Assembly: GCA_002085465.1 (NCBI GenBank)
Contig: NBML01000064.1
Span: 1-9,809, forward strand
Direction of reading: 5' to 3'
Origin: Desulfobacteraceae bacterium 4572_89
Lineage (GTDB): Bacteria; Desulfobacterota; Desulfobacteria; Desulfobacterales; Desulfobacteraceae
DNA length: 9,809 nucleotides
Within the stretch, counting starts at the first letter, position 1. Each line of letters opens with the position of its first letter. The position numbers and the translations under genes are program-made. The notes below the pieces were generated by a model. It made no database searches. It saw only the letters and a program-made list of their open reading frames with translations, and was not told the DNA's origin. Of this stretch, positions 1-6,883 are shown one piece after another.

Positions 1-110
1 GGTCCTGCTCCTTGTTCTACAACAAGAACTGGACCCGCTCATTTCTTCTTCACTGACCAATTTTCAAAGATCAAACTTATTTTTAAAGGTCATTATCTGA
101 CCGACAAAAC
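1..110 (-). other. Putative rRNA operon leader (pre-16S) with boxA and hairpins
   Basis: This is the transcribed leader downstream of the strong promoter at 117-145, read leftwards. A small hairpin (GGTCA, 5-nt loop, TGACC) occupies 88-102, close to the expected transcription start. Positions 59-72 read GATCTTTGAAAATT on the minus strand, closely resembling the boxA antitermination element of bacterial rRNA leaders, which binds the NusB-S10 complex. A second, longer hairpin lies at 1-35: an outer GGUCC/GGACC stem and an inner 7-bp stem (UUCUUGU/ACAAGGA) around a 6-nt loop. No reading frame is present. Known biology: a promoter plus boxA plus stem-loops just upstream of 16S rRNA is the standard rrn layout. 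Inference: the 16S gene begins shortly beyond position 1. The mature rRNA itself is not in the window, so this remains a strong prediction. Confidence 0.7.
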
Positions 111-116
111 CAGGAC

Positions 117-145
117 AATATACATGTGACTCCAAGCTTTGTCAA
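117..145 (-). promoter_or_regulatory. Strong sigma70-type promoter, probably for an rRNA operon
   Basis: On the minus strand the -35 box is a perfect TTGACA (140-145), followed by a 17-bp spacer and a -10 box TATATT (117-122). The expected start is a G near 110-111, after a GC-rich discriminator (GTCCTG), a feature common in stringently controlled stable-RNA promoters. The sequence immediately upstream (146-170) is A/T-rich, could act as an UP element, and overlaps the end of tyrS. The -35 box sits only 16 bp after the tyrS stop codon. No terminator separates tyrS from this promoter, so some read-through from tyrS is possible. Confidence 0.8.
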
Positions 146-161
146 ACCTTTTTTGTATTAT

Positions 162-1445
162 TTAAAAAATAATTTTATGATACTTCTTTTTCCCCGCCCT
201 TAACAGTATTTCATCCCCGTCAATATCGGTTTTTGAAACTGTCTGATCAAATTCCATCACCCTCTCTCCGTTTATATATGCCCCGCCCTGTTTCACCAGG
301 CGTCTTGCATCGGATTTGGATTTGCATAATCCTGTTTCTGTCAGCAGATCAATAATTACTTTCTTATCCAGCACATCTTCCCTGGAATATGAGGAGGAAG
401 GAACAGACTGATCTCTGGAAGGGGAATGAATCCCCCTGGGTATGCTGGAACCTGATAAAAGGCCTGTTGGCACTTCTACGCCGCCAAACACAGATGCAGA
501 TGCCTGTAGGGATTTACGGGCCTCATCCTCTCCATGGGCAATTTTAGTGGCTTCATAGGCAAGGATTGTTTTCGCCTTATTTAAATCAGCCCCTTCAAGG
601 GATTTTACAACTTCAATCTCATCCATGGACAAAAAGGTAAACAAGGCAAGAAACCTTGGAACATCCGCGTCATCACAATTGACCCAGAACTGATAGTACT
701 CATAGGGAGAAAAACGCTCAGGATCCAGCCAGACAGCCCCTTTATGGGTTTTACCCATTTTAATTCCACTGGCCGTGGTAATCAATGGGAAAGTAATGCC
801 AAAGGCTTGCTTACCAAGGGTTCTCCGAACCAGATCAATTCCTGCCACAATATTTCCCCACTGGTCGCTGCCTCCCATTTGAAGAAAACAATCAGAGGTT
901 TTGGCAAGTTCCATAAAATCATAGGCCTGGAGAAGCATATAATTGAATTCGATAAAGGTCAGCCCATCATCTGAATCCATCCTGGCCTTATAGCTTTCAG
1001 CCTTAATCATCCGGTTAACTGAAAAATACCTGCCGATATCCCTTAAAAAAGGAATATACTCAAGCTCTGTAAGCCACTTTGCATTATCCAACATCAAGGC
1101 TTTGTCATGGGAAAAGTCAAGAAAACGTCCCAGTTGCTTCCGAATTCCAGCCTTGTTTTCATCAATATCTTCCTGGGTGATGATCTTACGCAATTCAGTT
1201 TTGCCTGACGGATCTCCAATCAAGCCTGTTCCACCGCCTACAAGGGCAATGGGCCTGTGACCATTTCTCTGCATATGGGCCAGGGCCATGATACAGACCA
1301 GACTTCCCACATGAAGACTTGAAGCAGTTGGATCAAATCCAATATAACAGGTAGCCCTGTTATTATTCAAATAATCTTCAAGTTCTTCATTGTGGGTAAC
1401 CGCGTCAACAAACCCTCGCTCCTTAAGTACACTCAAAACACTCAT
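162..1445 (-). CDS. tyrS: Tyrosyl-tRNA synthetase
   Basis: This cytoplasmic class I aminoacyl-tRNA synthetase charges tRNA-Tyr with tyrosine through a tyrosyl-adenylate intermediate. The 427-residue product matches the usual bacterial length (about 400-425). Visible landmarks are the tyrosine-pocket segment YIGFDPTASSLHVGS with the HIGH-type motif HVGS at residues 45-48, the conserved GGGTGLIGDPSG at about 70-81, QMGGSDQWGNI at about 189-199, and the KMSKS-type loop KMGKT at 229-233. An S4 RNA-binding domain occupies roughly 362-427 (KSKSDARRLVKQGGAYING). A serine-rich linker at about 329-356 joins the two parts. The start ATG is 15 bp after the rny stop; the only upstream purine run, AAAGG, lies about 11-12 bases before it, so initiation may rely partly on coupling to rny. 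An rRNA-type promoter follows directly downstream. Identity is not in doubt. Confidence 0.97.
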   Translation of the reverse strand: MSVLSVLKERGFVDAVTHNEELEDYLNNNRATCYIGFDPTASSLHVGSLVCIMALAHMQRNGHRPIALVGGGTGLIGDPSGKTELRKIITQEDIDENKAGIRKQLGRFLDFSHDKALMLDNAKWLTELEYIPFLRDIGRYFSVNRMIKAESYKARMDSDDGLTFIEFNYMLLQAYDFMELAKTSDCFLQMGGSDQWGNIVAGIDLVRRTLGKQAFGITFPLITTASGIKMGKTHKGAVWLDPERFSPYEYYQFWVNCDDADVPRFLALFTFLSMDEIEVVKSLEGADLNKAKTILAYEATKIAHGEDEARKSLQASASVFGGVEVPTGLLSGSSIPRGIHSPSRDQSVPSSSYSREDVLDKKVIIDLLTETGLCKSKSDARRLVKQGGAYINGERVMEFDQTVSKTDIDGDEILLRAGKKKYHKIIF

Positions 1446-1460
1446 GTATCTTTATTACCT

Positions 1461-3026
1461 TTATTTTCTTGTATATTCCACTGCTCTTGTTTCCCGAATT
1501 ACAACCACTTTTACCTGGCCCGGAAATGTCAAATTTTCTTCTATTTGATGGGCAATATCCCTGGAAAGAAGCACAGCAGTCTCATCTGTAATTTTTTCAC
1601 TCTCGGTGATCACTCTAATTTCACGTCCTGCCTGAATGGCATATGTATTCACAACCCCATCAAAGGAGTTTGCAATATTTTCAAGGTCTTCAAGCCTTTT
1701 AACATAATTCTCAAGGCTCTCTTTTCTGGCGCCTGGACGGGCACCTGAGAGTGCATCCGCTGCCTGGACAATATAGTCATAAACCGTCTCGGGCATCCTG
1801 TCTTCATGATGGGCAGCAATTGCATTGACCACAGCTTCAATCTCGCCATATTTTTTGGCAAGCTTGGCACCTATGACGGCATGGGCCCCATCCACTTCAT
1901 GGTCCACGGCCTTTCCAATATCATGCAAAAGCCCCATACGCTTGGCAAGCTTGATATCCAGCCCAAGTTCTGAGGCAATGGCACCTGATATAAAGGCCAC
2001 TTCAATTGAGTGCTGAAGCACATTCTGGGCATAGGATGTTCTAAATTTCAATTTACCAAGGACCTTTATCAATTCAGGATCAATCCCATGAACGCCAAGG
2101 TCAAAGGCAGCCTGTTCCCCGGCTTCCTTAATGGTGGCATCCACTTCCTCTCCAGCCCGCTCAACCACATCCTCAATCCTGGCAGGATGGATTCTACCGT
2201 CAGAAATTAATTTTTCAAGGGCAATCCTTGCAACTTCCCGGCGAACCGGGTTAAATCCGGACAGAATAACGGCTTCCGGAGTATCATCAATAATCAGATC
2301 AATCCCTGTGGCAGCTTCCAAGGCCCTGATATTTCGACCTTCACGCCCTATAATCCTGCCTTTCATCTCATCCCCGGGCAAATGCACAACAGAAACAGTT
2401 CTTTCAGCCACATAATCCCCTGCATACCTCTGAATGGCTGTGGAAATAATCTTTTTGGCTTCTTTATCTGCCTGTTCCCTTGCTTCGCTGGTAATCTTCT
2501 TTATCAACTTTGCTCCCTCATGCTTGGCCTCTTCTTCCATGGCTTTAAGCAGGAGTTCCTTTGCCTCTTCCAGAGTCAGGCCGGATACTTTTTCAAGTTC
2601 TATTTTTGTTTCTTCCAGAAGGGTTTTATATTGCTGTTCTTTTCTGGTGGTTGAATCCAGTTTCTTTTGAATTTCAGTTTCTTTTCTTTGAAGCTCTTGT
2701 TCCTGTTTTGAAAATTGATCTTCTATTTTATCCAGTTTTTCACTCTTTTTTGAAAGCCGCCTTTCTTCTTTTTTCAGATCAGCACGGGTCTCTTCTGTTT
2801 CCGAATCAAAATCACTTTTCATTTCAAGAAGCCTGGATTTGGCTTCAAGTCTGGCTTCTTTTAAAAGAGTATCTGCCTTTCTTCCAGCTTCTTCAATTAT
2901 TTGTTTTTGTTCTTCCTCAATATTCAGATTTTCCAGAGTGACTTTTTTTTTGAACTTAAAAAAGACAATGATTCCCAGTCCCAGTAAGACAACAATCATT
3001 GATGAGAGTATCATCACATAATTCAT
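1461..3026 (-). CDS. rny: Ribonuclease Y (membrane-anchored endoribonuclease)
   Basis: RNase Y initiates mRNA turnover by endonucleolytic cleavage at the inner face of the membrane. The 521-residue length is typical. In order, the product shows an N-terminal transmembrane helix (about residues 4-24) followed by a basic stop-transfer stretch (KFKKK), a long highly charged coiled coil (about 32-200), a KH RNA-binding domain with the GxxG loop GREG at 227-230, and an HD phosphohydrolase domain whose metal-binding pair is H368-D369 ([12 protein letters not shown]), with further conserved histidines in AIAAHHEDR at about 402-410. The start is supported by AGGAGA (3035-3040) 8 bases upstream of the ATG. 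The gene follows the 6S RNA gene by about 140 bp and precedes tyrS by 15 bp, suggesting co-transcription with tyrS. All expected domains are present, so it should be functional. Confidence 0.97.
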   Translation of the reverse strand: MNYVMILSSMIVVLLGLGIIVFFKFKKKVTLENLNIEEEQKQIIEEAGRKADTLLKEARLEAKSRLLEMKSDFDSETEETRADLKKEERRLSKKSEKLDKIEDQFSKQEQELQRKETEIQKKLDSTTRKEQQYKTLLEETKIELEKVSGLTLEEAKELLLKAMEEEAKHEGAKLIKKITSEAREQADKEAKKIISTAIQRYAGDYVAERTVSVVHLPGDEMKGRIIGREGRNIRALEAATGIDLIIDDTPEAVILSGFNPVRREVARIALEKLISDGRIHPARIEDVVERAGEEVDATIKEAGEQAAFDLGVHGIDPELIKVLGKLKFRTSYAQNVLQHSIEVAFISGAIASELGLDIKLAKRMGLLHDIGKAVDHEVDGAHAVIGAKLAKKYGEIEAVVNAIAAHHEDRMPETVYDYIVQAADALSGARPGARKESLENYVKRLEDLENIANSFDGVVNTYAIQAGREIRVITESEKITDETAVLLSRDIAHQIEENLTFPGQVKVVVIRETRAVEYTRK

Positions 3027-3155
3027 TCAATAATTCTCCTAAAATGCCATTGACACCAGCATAGATTCTATTGTTAACCTCTATAAAATAAAATATGGAT
3101 TTATAAAACTATGGGATGGGATACCCATTGGGGAAGGATAGAAAAAGAATATTGT
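3027..3155 (-). other. Intergenic region between 6S RNA and rny
   Basis: This A/T-rich spacer of about 130 bp encodes no protein I can support. It contains a small perfect hairpin at 3116-3128 (ATGGG, 3-nt loop, CCCAT) within a G-rich/C-rich patch. It also has A/T-rich stretches that could hold the rny promoter: a weak candidate is TTGTTA, 18 bp, TATCCT, read on the minus strand from about 3164 to 3135. None is convincing enough to call. The rny ribosome-binding site is at 3035-3040. Confidence 0.4.
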
Positions 3156-3163
3156 GTATAACA
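3141..3163 (-). terminator. Weak candidate terminator after 6S RNA
   Basis: On the minus strand a 5-bp stem (ATTGT, loop TATAC, ACAAT) is followed by a T-rich run (ATTCTTTTTC). The stem is short and A/U-only, so it would be a poor intrinsic terminator alone. The 6S 3' end could equally arise by processing. Confidence 0.3.
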
Positions 3164-3167
3164 ATTA

Positions 3168-3351
3168 CCCCCACAGACTGCCGTGTTGCTTTTTAAGGCT
3201 TTGAACCAAGGGTTCAAAAAGTTGGGTGTCCAATAATACCTTCAGGCTTTTCCATACAATGCGGAACCTAGCACACCAGTATCAGAGTGAACTCCCTTTT
3301 TACTATGCGTTAGGACAAAGACTGTCATACAATCACGCACATTGCAGGGGC
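3168..3351 (-). ncRNA. ssrS: 6S RNA (RNA polymerase regulator)
   Basis: 6S RNA mimics an open promoter and sequesters the sigma70 RNA polymerase holoenzyme. The minus strand from about 3350 to 3169 folds as expected. A long closing stem pairs the 5' CCCCTGCAATGTGCGTG (3350-3334) with the 3' CACGGCAGTCTGTGGGG (3185-3169), interrupted by one bulge and one 3-nt internal loop. The 5' arm of the central region contains GACAGUC, comparable to the E. coli segment around CCAGUCCCCUGAGCCGAU. On the 3' side is the characteristic hairpin with an 8-bp stem, UUUGAACC/GGUUCAAA (3200-3218), almost the same as the E. coli UUGAACCAAGGGUUCAA element and at the same relative place. GCAACACGGCAGUCUG near the 3' end resembles the 3' end of known 6S RNAs. 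The length of about 182 nt matches the E. coli 184 nt. The position just downstream of zapA is the classic ssrS location. The exact ends are inferred. Confidence 0.85.
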
Positions 3352-3356
3352 TTTTT

Positions 3357-3387
3357 GTTATACAAACTTAACTACTATTTTATTCAA
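3357..3387 (-). promoter_or_regulatory. Candidate 6S RNA promoter
   Basis: On the minus strand, TATAAC at 3357-3362 sits about 6-7 bases before the CCCC that opens the 6S closing stem, which is the right place for a -10 box. A possible -35, TTGAAT (3382-3387), overlaps the last codons of zapA, but with a long 19-bp spacer. The -10 is reasonably supported by position; the -35 is uncertain. The RNA could also be made by processing a zapA transcript. Confidence 0.45.
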
Positions 3388-3673
3388 TCCCTTTATCAAT
3401 TTTATGCATCAGAGACGAAATCCTTTTTTCCACATCTCTTTCCAGCTCAGAATGCTGCTGCTTCAGCTCGTAAAAGTCCTTTGACAGATTCATGGCTGCA
3501 AGAAGCAATACCACTATTTTATTCCTGCCTGTGGCCTTATTCTGGAATAGTGTCTCTGCTTCATTGATATAATCCTTTAAATGTTGTGCAACTTTATCCG
3601 GATCCTTTACCAGTTTGTCCGGTTTAAATCTGAATTCTTCCCCAAAAAGGTCGATTTTAACAATTTCATCCAA
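3380..3673 (-). CDS. zapA: Cell division protein ZapA
   Basis: ZapA is a small cytoplasmic protein that crosslinks FtsZ protofilaments and stabilises the Z-ring at mid-cell. The 97-residue product fits the family length (about 90-110). The N-terminal part (DEIVKIDLFGEEFRFKPD) forms the short beta-rich head. A conserved-looking middle helix (NKIVVLLLAAMNLSKDFYELK, about residues 51-71) leads into a C-terminal charged coiled coil (about 65-95) used for dimer and tetramer formation. The start ATG follows AAAGGG by about 10 bases. It lies 27 bp after a coiled-coil ZapB-like gene, and 6S RNA follows directly, the same neighbour as in many proteobacteria. Because similarity in this family is low, the call rests on length, head/coil layout and this gene order. 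Confidence 0.88.
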   Translation of the reverse strand: MDEIVKIDLFGEEFRFKPDKLVKDPDKVAQHLKDYINEAETLFQNKATGRNKIVVLLLAAMNLSKDFYELKQQHSELERDVEKRISSLMHKIDKGIE

Positions 3674-3700
3674 TGAAATCCCTTTACCGAATTTTCACGG

Positions 3701-3973
3701 TCACACGTTTGATTGATAATCTGAGGGCACATCATTAGAGAAACTATCCAATTTTGTTAAAAGCCCATCAATTTTTGATTTAATTAAAGTCTCCTGTTCA
3801 GAGTATAACTTTTCTGTCTCTTTCTTTTCATTCAGATTCGCCTCCAAATGCTTAATTTTTGAAAGCAATTCTGCATTCTCCACTTGCAGGGTCTGACAAA
3901 GTTCTAATAAAAGATCAATTTTAATGTCAATATCTTCAAACGTATTTTTAATAAATTCATTGCCCATTTTCAT
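3701..3973 (-). CDS. Short coiled-coil protein, ZapB-like
   Basis: This small acidic protein (90 residues from the first ATG, 88 from the second) is almost entirely predicted helix with heptad-like leucine/isoleucine spacing. Examples are IDIKIDLLLELCQTLQVENAELLSKIKHLEANLNEK and a second run ending IDGLLTKLDSF. There is no signal peptide or membrane segment. Length, composition, the LQVENAEL segment and its position directly upstream of zapA resemble ZapB-type Z-ring coiled coils, which bridge ZapA to the nucleoid-terminus machinery. The second ATG (3965-3967) has better spacing (about 9 bases) from the weak purine element GAG in GTGAG than the first (3971-3973). A sigma70-like promoter and a 22-bp tandem repeat lie just upstream. 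Coiled coils look alike, so assignment to the ZapB family is inferred mainly from context; another coiled-coil division factor is possible. Confidence 0.7.
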   Translation of the reverse strand: MKMGNEFIKNTFEDIDIKIDLLLELCQTLQVENAELLSKIKHLEANLNEKKETEKLYSEQETLIKSKIDGLLTKLDSFSNDVPSDYQSNV

Positions 3974-3978
3974 AGTCT

Positions 3979-4022
3979 CACAAAGTGTTTAGTTGAAATT
4001 CACAAAGTGTTTAGTTGAAATT
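3979..4022. repeat. Perfect 22-bp tandem duplication
   Basis: The unit beginning CACAAAGTGTTTAGTTG occurs twice in tandem with no mismatch, at 3979-4000 and 4001-4022. It lies directly downstream of the -10 box at 4024-4029 and ends 5 bp before the first ATG of the ZapB-like gene. It is therefore probably transcribed as the 5' leader of that gene, with the predicted transcription start in the promoter-proximal copy. No matching third copy is seen elsewhere in the window. Confidence 0.95.
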
Positions 4023-4023
4023 T

Positions 4024-4053
4024 AGTATAGTTCAAAATATTTGAGAAAGTCAA
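4024..4053 (-). promoter_or_regulatory. Sigma70-like promoter for the zapB-like/zapA unit
   Basis: On the minus strand, TTGACT (4048-4053) is separated by 18 bp from TATACT (4024-4029), both one mismatch from consensus. The -35 box overlaps the TGA stop codon of the upstream GlmU-like gene. Initiation would fall near 4016-4018, in the tandem repeat, leaving a short leader before the ZapB-like start. It could drive the ZapB-like gene, zapA and possibly 6S RNA together. Confidence 0.65.
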
Positions 4054-4883
4054 GGTAATTCATTTTCAATCTGTTGGATCATGGATTCGGCTATCTCAAG
4101 CTCATCCAGGGTATTCACACCCATAACCTGTCTTGAATCATCCGTTACCACAACACTTATTTTTTCTTTTCTGGACCTGGCAATCTCAACCAGATCTGTT
4201 AAATAATATTCAGACTGTCTGTTATCCGGACGGATATTATCTATGGCCTCATCAATAAATATTCTCTCAAAACAATAAATCCCGGCATTTATAGTTGTTA
4301 TTTTTTTTTCTGCTTTTGTTGCATCAGCCTCTTCCCGGATACATGCCACATCACCTTTTTCATCCAATACAATCCTGCCGTATCCAAAAGGATCTGTGAC
4401 CTTAACAGCCAGAACACTTAATTTTGCTTTTGTTTTCCTGTGATTTTCCAGCAAATCCACAAGCGTACTTTCCTTGATCAAAGGCACATCCCCACACAAT
4501 ACCAGTACATCCTTCACATTTGGGTCAAGATGGGGCAAAGCCTGCTTTACAGCATCACCGGTTCCAAGCAGATTTTTCTGAAATACAAAATTGACTGGAT
4601 AAACCTGACTGATCACATCTTTCACCAACTGGGCCTGATGGCCGACAACCACATAAACATTACCCCGGGTCAATCCCACAGCACTATCCAGGACATGGGT
4701 CACCATACTTTTTTTTGCTACCTTGTGAAGAACCTTGGGTTTATCAGATTTCATTCTGCTTCCCCTGCCTGCAGCAAGTATAACAATGGCTATATCATTT
4801 GTTCCATTACCTGATTTGGTATCCAATCTGGTCTGCCTATTCTGAGCTTCCATAATTCCAATTCCCATAAAATTTATTCCCAT
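4050..4883 (-). CDS. glmU: GlmU-like UDP-N-acetylglucosamine pyrophosphorylase domain, standalone
   Basis: This is a nucleotidyltransferase of the GlmU N-terminal type, predicted to make UDP-GlcNAc from UTP and GlcNAc-1-phosphate for peptidoglycan and LPS. Motifs, in order, are the signature loop LAAGRGSRMKSDKPKVLH at residues 36-53, LLGTGDAV at about 105-112 (uracil/sugar pocket), LCGDVPL at 129-135 with the metal-binding Asp, FGYGRIV at 166-172, NAGIY at 199-203 and EYYLTDL at 225-231. The protein ends at 277 residues, whereas bifunctional GlmU is about 450 and carries a left-handed beta-helix acetyltransferase half that is absent here. No remnant of it follows. About 30 residues precede the catalytic core, and three in-frame ATGs (codons 1, 6, 11) make the start uncertain; codons 6 and 11 have GGGA about 9 bases upstream. 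It lies between the ATP synthase terminator and the zap promoter. A different sugar-phosphate nucleotidyltransferase specificity cannot be excluded. Confidence 0.85.
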   Translation of the reverse strand: MGINFMGIGIMEAQNRQTRLDTKSGNGTNDIAIVILAAGRGSRMKSDKPKVLHKVAKKSMVTHVLDSAVGLTRGNVYVVVGHQAQLVKDVISQVYPVNFVFQKNLLGTGDAVKQALPHLDPNVKDVLVLCGDVPLIKESTLVDLLENHRKTKAKLSVLAVKVTDPFGYGRIVLDEKGDVACIREEADATKAEKKITTINAGIYCFERIFIDEAIDNIRPDNRQSEYYLTDLVEIARSRKEKISVVVTDDSRQVMGVNTLDELEIAESMIQQIENELP

Positions 4884-4908
4884 AACCCTGGGTTTCTGCT
4901 GTAACTAT

Positions 4909-4950
4909 AAAAAAGGGGATGCTTCCATCCATAAAAGCATCCCCTTTTTT
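4909..4950 (-). terminator. Intrinsic terminator after atpC
   Basis: A perfect 10-bp stem (GGGGATGCTT/AAGCATCCCC, 4935-4944 with 4915-4924) encloses a 10-nt loop and is followed on the minus strand by six T residues. Six A residues flank the other side, so the structure could terminate transcription in either direction. It lies 56 bp beyond the atpC stop and ends the ATP synthase transcript. Confidence 0.93.
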
Positions 4951-5005
4951 GTTTTTAATCTGCTGAACAATTTTATCTAAAAATTAAAATTCCAGATTCA
5001 CATTA

Positions 5006-5413
5006 TTATTTGATATTTGCAATTTTAATCCTGCCAATGGCTCGTCTCAAAGCTGCTTCCGCCCTGACAAGATCATTATCAGCAGCTTTTTCACTGAGAC
5101 GTCGCTCTGCTCTCTCCTTTGCTGCCTGGGCACGTGCAACATCTATATGCTGCCTACGTTCGGCAGATTCAGCCAGGATGGTCACTTTGTCGGGCAATAC
5201 TTCTGCAAACCCTCCGTTGATAAAAAGAAGCCTTTCTTGTCCTTTGGAATCTTTGTACCTGAGAGCACCCGTTTTCAAAGAGGTCAGAAATGTGGTATGC
5301 CCTTTGAGGGCACCGAATTCACCTTCTGAACCTGGCGCCACTACAATCTCAGCCTCTTCACTGACAATTGCCTTTTCTGGGGTAACTACTTCAAGAAATA
5401 GTTTATCAGCCAT
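5006..5413 (-). CDS. atpC: ATP synthase F1 epsilon subunit
   Basis: Epsilon is part of the central rotor stalk and, through its C-terminal helices, can inhibit ATP hydrolysis. The product is 135 residues, a normal length. The N-terminal beta-sandwich (about 1-85) shows the family pattern LEVVTPEKAIVSEEAEIVVAPGSEGEFGALKGHTTFLTSLKTGALRY. The C-terminal helical hairpin (about 88-133) is rich in Ala, Arg and Glu (VARAQAAKERAERRL, RAEAALRRAIGRIK). The start follows a good Shine-Dalgarno sequence (GGGAGGA) and is 17 bp after the atpD stop. It is the last gene of the F1 cluster, followed by the terminator at 4909-4950. Confidence 0.97.
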   Translation of the reverse strand: MADKLFLEVVTPEKAIVSEEAEIVVAPGSEGEFGALKGHTTFLTSLKTGALRYKDSKGQERLLFINGGFAEVLPDKVTILAESAERRQHIDVARAQAAKERAERRLSEKAADNDLVRAEAALRRAIGRIKIANIK

Positions 5414-5430
5414 GATATTCCTCCCAATGT

Positions 5431-6867
<1,437 letters not shown>

Positions 6868-6883
6868 TTAAGTATAATCTTAT

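Noticed and set aside
2382..2941. Plus-strand frames rich in Phe/Leu opposite the rny coiled coil
   Set aside because: The hydrophobic look is the antisense of Glu/Lys-rich coiled-coil codons, not a real membrane protein.
3116..3128. ATGGG/CCCAT hairpin before rny as a terminator
   Set aside because: The 5-bp stem is not followed closely by a T run on either strand, so it was noted only as an intergenic hairpin.
3226..3567. Plus-strand open frame of 113 codons over the 6S region and zapA
   Set aside because: It overlaps a structured RNA gene and zapA on the other strand, and its product has no recognisable domain.
4904..4909. TATAGT as -10 box for the GlmU-like gene
   Set aside because: No acceptable -35 at 16-18 bp; the spacer would run into the terminator stem. 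The promoter of this gene remains unidentified.
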